64,000 nucleotides of DNA from Actinernus sp. WN-2022 (taxonomy: Eukaryota; Cnidaria; Anthozoa; Actiniaria; Actinernidae): NCBI GenBank assembly GCA_030867875.1, contig JAOWCC010000028.1, positions 496,001-560,000 of the forward strand. The letters are read 5' to 3'. Numbering within the stretch: position 1 is the stretch's first letter; each line of letters starts with the position of its first letter. Made by a program: the position numbers and the translations under genes. This document shows, piece after piece, positions 51,301 through 60,300 of this stretch. The notes beneath the pieces are model-generated. The model saw nothing but the letters and a program-made list of their open reading frames with translations, made no database searches and was not told the DNA's origin.

Positions 51301-54300
51301 GACACCTAGTGTACAATGTACAGGAGAAAAACACAGCAATACATTTAGGCGTCTATAAGGAACATTTGAGAGCAAACATTGCTTTACAGTGGAGGTTCAT
51401 ATATGATATCTAGTGTACAATGTACAGGAGAAAAACACAGCAATACATTTAGGCGTCTATAAGGAACATTTGAGAGCAAACATTGCTTTACAGTGGAGGT
51501 TCATATATGACATCTAGTGTACAATGTACAGGAGAAAAACACAGCAATAGATTTAGGCATCTATAAGGAACATCTGAGAGCAAACATTGCTTTACAGTGG
51601 AGGTTCATATATGACATCTAGTGTACAATGTACAGGAGACAAACACAGCAATAGATTTAGGCGTCTATAAGGAACACTTGAGAGCAAACATTGCTTTTCA
51701 GTGGAGGTTCATATATGACATCTAGTATACAATGTACAGGAGACAAACACAGCAATAGATTTAGGCGTCTATAAGGAACACTTGAGAGCAAACATTGCTT
51801 TACAGTGGAGGTTCATATATGACATCTAGTGTACAATGTACAGGAGACAAACACAGCAATAGATTTAGGCGTTTATAAGGAACATTTGAGAGCAAACATT
51901 GCTTTACAGTGGAGGTTCAAATATGACATCTAGTGTACAATGTACAGGAGACAAACACAGCAATAGATTTAGGCGTTTATAAGGAACATTTGAGAGGAAA
52001 CATTGCTTTACAGTGGAGGTTCATATATGACATCTAGTGTACAATGTACAGGAGACAAACACAGCAATAGATTTAGGCGTCTATAAGGAACATTTGAGAG
52101 CAAACATTGCTTTACAGTGGAGGTTCATATATGACATCTAGTGTACAATGTGCAGGAGACAAACACAGCAATAGATTTAGGCGTCTATAAGGAACATTTG
52201 AGAGCAAACATTGCTTTACAGTGGAGGTTCATATATGACATCTAGTGTACAATGTACAGGAGACAAACACAGCAATAGATTTAGGCGTCGATAAGGAACA
52301 TTTGAGAGCAAACATTGCTTTACAGTAGAGGTTCATATATGACATCTAGTGTACAATGTACAGGATACAAACACAGCAATAGATTTAGGCGTCTATAAGG
52401 AACATTTGAGAGCAAACATTGTTTTACAGTGGAGGTTCATATATGACATCTAGTGTACAATGTACAGTAGACAAACACAGCAATAGATTTAGGCATCTAT
52501 AAGGAACATTTGAGAGCAAACATTGCTTTACAGTGGAGGTTCATATATGACATCTAGTGTACAATGTACAGGAGACAAACACAGCAATAGATTTAGGCGT
52601 CGATAAGGAACATTTGAGAGCAAACATTGCTTTACAGTAGAGGTTCATATATGACATCTAGTGTACAATGTACAGGATACAAACACAGCAATAGATTTAG
52701 GCGTCTATAAGGAACAGTTGAGAGCAAACATTGTTTTACAGTGGAGGTTCATATATGACATCTAGTGTACAATGTACAGGAGACAAACACAGCAATAGAT
52801 TTAGGCATCTATAAGGAACATTTGAGAGCAAACATTGTTTTACAGTGGAGGTTCATATATGACATCTAGTGTACAATGTACAGGAGACAAACACAGCAAT
52901 AGATTTAGGCATCTATAAGGAACATTTGAGAGCAAACATTGTTTTACAGTGGAGGTTCATATATGACATCTAGTGTACAATGTACAGTAGACAAACACAG
53001 CAATATATTTAGGCATCTATAAGGAACATTTGAGAGCAAACATTGCTTTACAGTGGAGGTTCATATATGACATCTAGTGTACAATGTACAGTAGACAAAC
53101 ACAGCAATAGATTTAGGCATCTATAAGGAACATTTGAGAGCAAACATTGCTTTACAGTGGAGGTTCATATATGACATCTAGTGTACAATGTACAGGAGAC
53201 AAACACAGCAATAGATTTAGGCATCTATAAGGAACATTTGAGAGCAAACATTGCTTTACAGTGGAGGTTCATATATGACATCTAGTGTACAATGTACAGT
53301 AGACAAACACAGCAATACATTTAGGCGTCTATAAGGAACATTTGAGAGCAAACATTGCTTTACAGTGGAGGTTCATATATGACATCTAGTGTACAATGTA
53401 CAGTAGACAAACACAGCAATAGATTTAGGCATCTATAAGGAACATTTGAGAGCAAACATTGTTTTACAGTGGAGGTTCATATATGACATCTAGTGTACAA
53501 TGTACAGGAGAAAAACACAGCAATACATTTAGGCGTCTATAAGGAACATTTGAGAGCAAACATTGCTTTACAGTGGAGGTTCATATATGATATCTAGTGT
53601 ACAATGTACAGGAGACAAACACAGCAATAGATTTAGGCGTCTATAAGGAACATTTGAGAGCAAACATTGCTTTACAGTGGAGGTTCATATATGACACCTA
53701 GTGTACAATGTACAGGAGAAAAACACAGCAATACATTTAGGCGTCTATAAGGAACATTTGAGAGCAAACATTGCTTTACAGTGGAGGTTCATATATGATA
53801 TCTAGTGTACAATGTACAGGAGAAAAACACAGCAATACATTTAGGCGTCTATAAGGAACATTTGAGAGCAAACATTGCTTTACAGTGGAGGTTCATATAT
53901 GACATCTAGTGTACAATGTACAGGAGAAAAACACAGCAATAGATTTAGGCATCTATAAGGAACATCTGAGAGCAAACATTGCTTTACAGTGGAGGTTCAT
54001 ATATGACATCTAGTGTCCAATGTACAGGAGACAAACACAGCAATAGATTTAGGCGTCTATAAGGAACACTTGAGAGCAAACATTGCTTTTCAGTGGAGGT
54101 TCATATATGACATCTAGTATACAATGTACAGGAGACAAACACAGCAATAGATTTAGGCGTCTATAAGGAACACTTGAGAGCAAACATTGCTTTACAGTGG
54201 AGGTTCATATATGACATCTAGTGTACAATGTACAGGAGACAAACACAGCAATAGATTTAGGCGTTTATAAGGAACATTTGAGAGCAAACATTGCTTTACA

Positions 54301-57300
54301 GTGGAGGTTCAAATATGACATCTAGTGTACAATGTACAGGAGACAAACACAGCAATAGATTTAGGCGTTTATAAGGAACATTTGAGAGGAAACATTGCTT
54401 TACAGTGGAGGTTCATATATGACATCTAGTGTACAATGTACAGGAGACAAACACAGCAATAGATTTAGGCGTCTATAAGGAACATTTGAGAGCAAACATT
54501 GTTTTACAGTGGAGGTTCATATATGACACCTAGTGTACAATGTACAGGAGAAAAACACAGCAATACATTTAGGCGTCTATAAGGAACATTTGAGAGCAAA
54601 CATTGCTTTACAGTGGAGGTTCATATATGATATCTAGTGTACAATGTACAGGAGACAAACACAGCAATAGATTTAGGCGTCTATAAGGAACATTTGAGAG
54701 CAAACATTGCTTTACAGTGGAGGTTCATATATGACACCTAGTGTACAATGTACAGGAGAAAAACACAGCAATACATTTAGGCGTCTATAAGGAACATTTG
54801 AGAGCAAACATTGCTTTACAGTGGAGGTTCATATATGATATCTAGTGTACAATGTACAGGAGAAAAACACAGCAATACATTTAGGCGTCTATAAGGAACA
54901 TTTGAGAGCAAACATTGCTTTACAGTGGAGGTTCATATATGATATCTAGTGTACAATGTACAGGAGACAAACACAGCAATAGATTTAGGCGTCTATAAGG
55001 AACATTTGAGAGCAAACATTGCTTTACAGTGGAGGTTCATATATGACATCTAGTGTACAATGTGCAGGAGACAAACACAGCAATAGATTTAGGCGTCTAT
55101 AAGGAACATTTGAGAGCAAACATTGCTTTACAGTGGAGGTTCATATATGACATCTAGTGTACAATGTACAGGAGACAAACACAGCAATAGATTTAGGCGT
55201 CTATAAGGAACATTTGAGAGCAAACATTGCTTTACAGTGGAGGTTCATATATGACATCTAGTGTACAATGTACAGGAGACAAACACAGCAATAGATTTAG
55301 GCGTCTATAAGGAACATTTGAGAGCAAACATTGCTTTACAGTGGAGGTTCATATATGCCATCTAGTGTACAATGTACAGGAGACAAACACAGCAATAGAT
55401 TTAGGCGTCTATAAGGAACATTTGAGAGCAAACATTGCTTTACAGTGGAGGTTCATATATGACATCTAGTGTACAATGTACAGGAGTAAAACACAGCAAT
55501 AGATTTAGGCATCTATAAGGAACATCTGAGAGCAAACATTGCTTTACAGTGGAGGTTCATATATGACATCTAGTGTACAATGTACAGGAGACAAACACAG
55601 CAATAGATTTAGGCGTCTATAAGGAACACTTGAGAGCAAACATTGCTTTTCAGTGGAGGTTCATATATGACATCTAGTATACAATGTACAGGAGACAAAC
55701 ACAGCAATAGATTTAGGCGTCTATAAGGAACACTTGAGAGCAAACATTGCTTTACAGTGGAGGTTCATATATGACATCTAGTGTACAATGTACAGGAGAC
55801 AAACACAGCAATAGATTTAGGCGTTTATAAGGAACATTTGAGGGCAAACATTGCTTTACAGTGGAGGTTCAAATATGACATCTAGTGTACAATGTACAGG
55901 AGACAAACACAGCAATAGATTTAGGCGTTTATAAGGAACATTTGAGAGGAAACATTGCTTTACAGTGGAGGTTCATATATGACATCTAGTGTACAATGTA
56001 CAGGAGACAAACACAGCAATAGATTTAGGCGTCTATAAGGAACATTTGAGAGCAAACATTGTTTTACAGTGGAGGTTCATATATGACACCTAGTGTACAA
56101 TGTACAGGAGAAAAACACAGCAATACATTTAGGCGTCTATAAGGAACATTTGAGAGCAAACATTGCTTTACAGTGGAGGTTCATATATGATATCTAGTGT
56201 ACAATGTACAGGAGACAAACACAGCAATAGATTTAGGCGTCTATAAGGAACATTTGAGAGCAAACATTGCTTTACAGTGGAGGTTCATATATGACACCTA
56301 GTGTACAATGTACAGGAGAAAAACACAGCAATACATTTAGGCGTCTATAAGGAACATTTGAGAGCAAACATTGCTTTACAGTGGAGGTTCATATATGATA
56401 TCTAGTGTACAATGTACAGGAGAAAAACACAGCAATACATTTAGGCGTCTATAAGGAACATTTGAGAGCAAACATTGCTTTACAGTGGAGGTTCATATAT
56501 GACATCTAGTGTACAATGTACAGGAGAAAAACACAGCAATAGATTTAGGCATCTATAAGGAACATCTGAGAGCAAACATTGCTTTACAGTGGAGGTTCAT
56601 ATATGACATCTAGTGTACAATGTACAGGAGACAAACACAGCAATAGATTTAGGCGTCTATAAGGAACACTTGAGAGCAAACATTGCTTTTCAGTGGAGGT
56701 TCATATATGACATCTAGTATACAATGTACAGGAGACAAACACAGCAATAGATTTAGGCGTCTATAAGGAACACTTGAGAGCAAACATTGCTTTACAGTGG
56801 AGGTTCATATATGACATCTAGTGTACAATGTACAGGAGACAAACACAGCAATAGATTTAGGCGTTTATAAGGAACATTTGAGAGCAAACATTGCTTTACA
56901 GTGGAGGTTCAAATATGACATCTAGTGTACAATGTACAGGAGACAAACACAGCAATAGATTTAGGCGTTTATAAGGAACATTTGAGAGGAAACATTGCTT
57001 TACAGTGGAGGTTCATATATGACATCTAGTGTACAATGTACAGGAGACAAACACAGCAATAGATTTAGGCGTCTATAAGGAACATTTGAGAGCAAACATT
57101 GCTTTACAGTGGAGGTTCATATATGACATCTAGTGTACAATGTGCAGGAGACAAACACAGCAATAGATTTAGGCGTCTATAAGGAACATTTGAGAGCAAA
57201 CATTGCTTTACAGTGGAGGTTCATATATGACATCTAGTGTACAATGTACAGGAGACAAACACAGCAATAGATTTAGGCGTCGATAAGGAACATTTGAGAG

Positions 57301-60300
57301 CAAACATTGCTTTACAGTAGAGGTTCATATATGACATCTAGTGTACAATGTACAGGATACAAACACAGCAATAGATTTAGGCGTCTATAAGGAACATTTG
57401 AGAGCAAACATTGTTTTACAGTGGAGGTTCATATATGACATCTAGTGTACAATGTACAGTAGACAAACACAGCAATAGATTTAGGCATCTATAAGGAACA
57501 TTTGAGAGCAAACATTGCTTTACAGTGGAGGTTCATATATGACATCTAGTGTACAATGTACAGGAGACAAACACAGCAATAGATTTAGGCGTCGATAAGG
57601 AACATTTGAGAGCAAACATTGCTTTACAGTAGAGGTTCATATATGACATCTAGTGTACAATGTACAGGATACAAACACAGCAATAGATTTAGGCGTCTAT
57701 AAGGAACAGTTGAGAGCAAACATTGTTTTACAGTGGAGGTTCATATATGACATCTAGTGTACAATGTACAGGAGACAAACACAGCAATAGATTTAGGCAT
57801 CTATAAGGAACATTTGAGAGCAAACATTGTTTTACAGTGGAGGTTCATATATGACATCTAGTGTACAATGTACAGGAGACAAACACAGCAATAGATTTAG
57901 GCATCTATAAGGAACATTTGAGAGCAAACATTGTTTTACAGTGGAGGTTCATATATGACATCTAGTGTACAATGTACAGTAGACAAACACAGCAATATAT
58001 TTAGGCATCTATAAGGAACATTTGAGAGCAAACATTGCTTTACAGTGGAGGTTCATATATGACATCTAGTGTACAATGTACAGTAGACAAACACAGCAAT
58101 AGATTTAGGCATCTATAAGGAACATTTGAGAGCAAACATTGCTTTACAGTGGAGGTTCATATATGACATCTAGTGTACAATGTACAGGAGACAAACACAG
58201 CAATAGATTTAGGCATCTATAAGGAACATTTGAGAGCAAACATTGCTTTACAGTGGAGGTTCATATATGACATCTAGTGTACAATGTACAGTAGACAAAC
58301 ACAGCAATACATTTAGGCGTCTATAAGGAACATTTGAGAGCAAACATTGCTTTACAGTGGAGGTTCATATATGACATCTAGTGTACAATGTACAGTAGAC
58401 AAACACAGCAATAGATTTAGGCATCTATAAGGAACATTTGAGAGCAAACATTGTTTTACAGTGGAGGTTCATATATGACATCTAGTGTACAATGTACAGG
58501 AGAAAAACACAGCAATACATTTAGGCGTCTATAAGGAACATTTGAGAGCAAACATTGCTTTACAGTGGAGGTTCATATATGATATCTAGTGTACAATGTA
58601 CAGGAGACAAACACAGCAATAGATTTAGGCGTCTATAAGGAACATTTGAGAGCAAACATTGCTTTACAGTGGAGGTTCATATATGACACCTAGTGTACAA
58701 TGTACAGGAGAAAAACACAGCAATACATTTAGGCGTCTATAAGGAACATTTGAGAGCAAACATTGCTTTACAGTGGAGGTTCATATATGATATCTAGTGT
58801 ACAATGTACAGGAGAAAAACACAGCAATACATTTAGGCGTCTATAAGGAACATTTGAGAGCAAACATTGCTTTACAGTGGAGGTTCATATATGACATCTA
58901 GTGTACAATGTACAGGAGAAAAACACAGCAATAGATTTAGGCATCTATAAGGAACATCTGAGAGCAAACATTGCTTTACAGTGGAGGTTCATATATGACA
59001 TCTAGTGTCCAATGTACAGGAGACAAACACAGCAATAGATTTAGGCGTCTATAAGGAACACTTGAGAGCAAACATTGCTTTTCAGTGGAGGTTCATATAT
59101 GACATCTAGTATACAATGTACAGGAGACAAACACAGCAATAGATTTAGGCGTCTATAAGGAACACTTGAGAGCAAACATTGCTTTACAGTGGAGGTTCAT
59201 ATATGACATCTAGTGTACAATGTACAGGAGACAAACACAGCAATAGATTTAGGCGTTTATAAGGAACATTTGAGAGCAAACATTGCTTTACAGTGGAGGT
59301 TCAAATATGACATCTAGTGTACAATGTACAGGAGACAAACACAGCAATAGATTTAGGCGTTTATAAGGAACATTTGAGAGGAAACATTGCTTTACAGTGG
59401 AGGTTCATATATGACATCTAGTGTACAATGTACAGGAGACAAACACAGCAATAGATTTAGGCGTCTATAAGGAACATTTGAGAGCAAACATTGTTTTACA
59501 GTGGAGGTTCATATATGACACCTAGTGTACAATGTACAGGAGAAAAACACAGCAATACATTTAGGCGTCTATAAGGAACATTTGAGAGCAAACATTGCTT
59601 TACAGTGGAGGTTCATATATGATATCTAGTGTACAATGTACAGGAGACAAACACAGCAATAGATTTAGGCGTCTATAAGGAACATTTGAGAGCAAACATT
59701 GCTTTACAGTGGAGGTTCATATATGACACCTAGTGTACAATGTACAGGAGAAAAACACAGCAATACATTTAGGCGTCTATAAGGAACATTTGAGAGCAAA
59801 CATTGCTTTACAGTGGAGGTTCATATATGATATCTAGTGTACAATGTACAGGAGAAAAACACAGCAATACATTTAGGCGTCTATAAGGAACATTTGAGAG
59901 CAAACATTGCTTTACAGTGGAGGTTCATATATGATATCTAGTGTACAATGTACAGGAGACAAACACAGCAATAGATTTAGGCGTCTATAAGGAACATTTG
60001 AGAGCAAACATTGCTTTACAGTGGAGGTTCATATATGACATCTAGTGTACAATGTGCAGGAGACAAACACAGCAATAGATTTAGGCGTCTATAAGGAACA
60101 TTTGAGAGCAAACATTGCTTTACAGTGGAGGTTCATATATGACATCTAGTGTACAATGTACAGGAGACAAACACAGCAATAGATTTAGGCGTCGATAAGG
60201 AACATTTGAGAGCAAACATTGCTTTACAGTAGAGGTTCATATATGACATCTAGTGTACAATGTACAGGATACAAACACAGCAATAGATTTAGGCGTCTAT

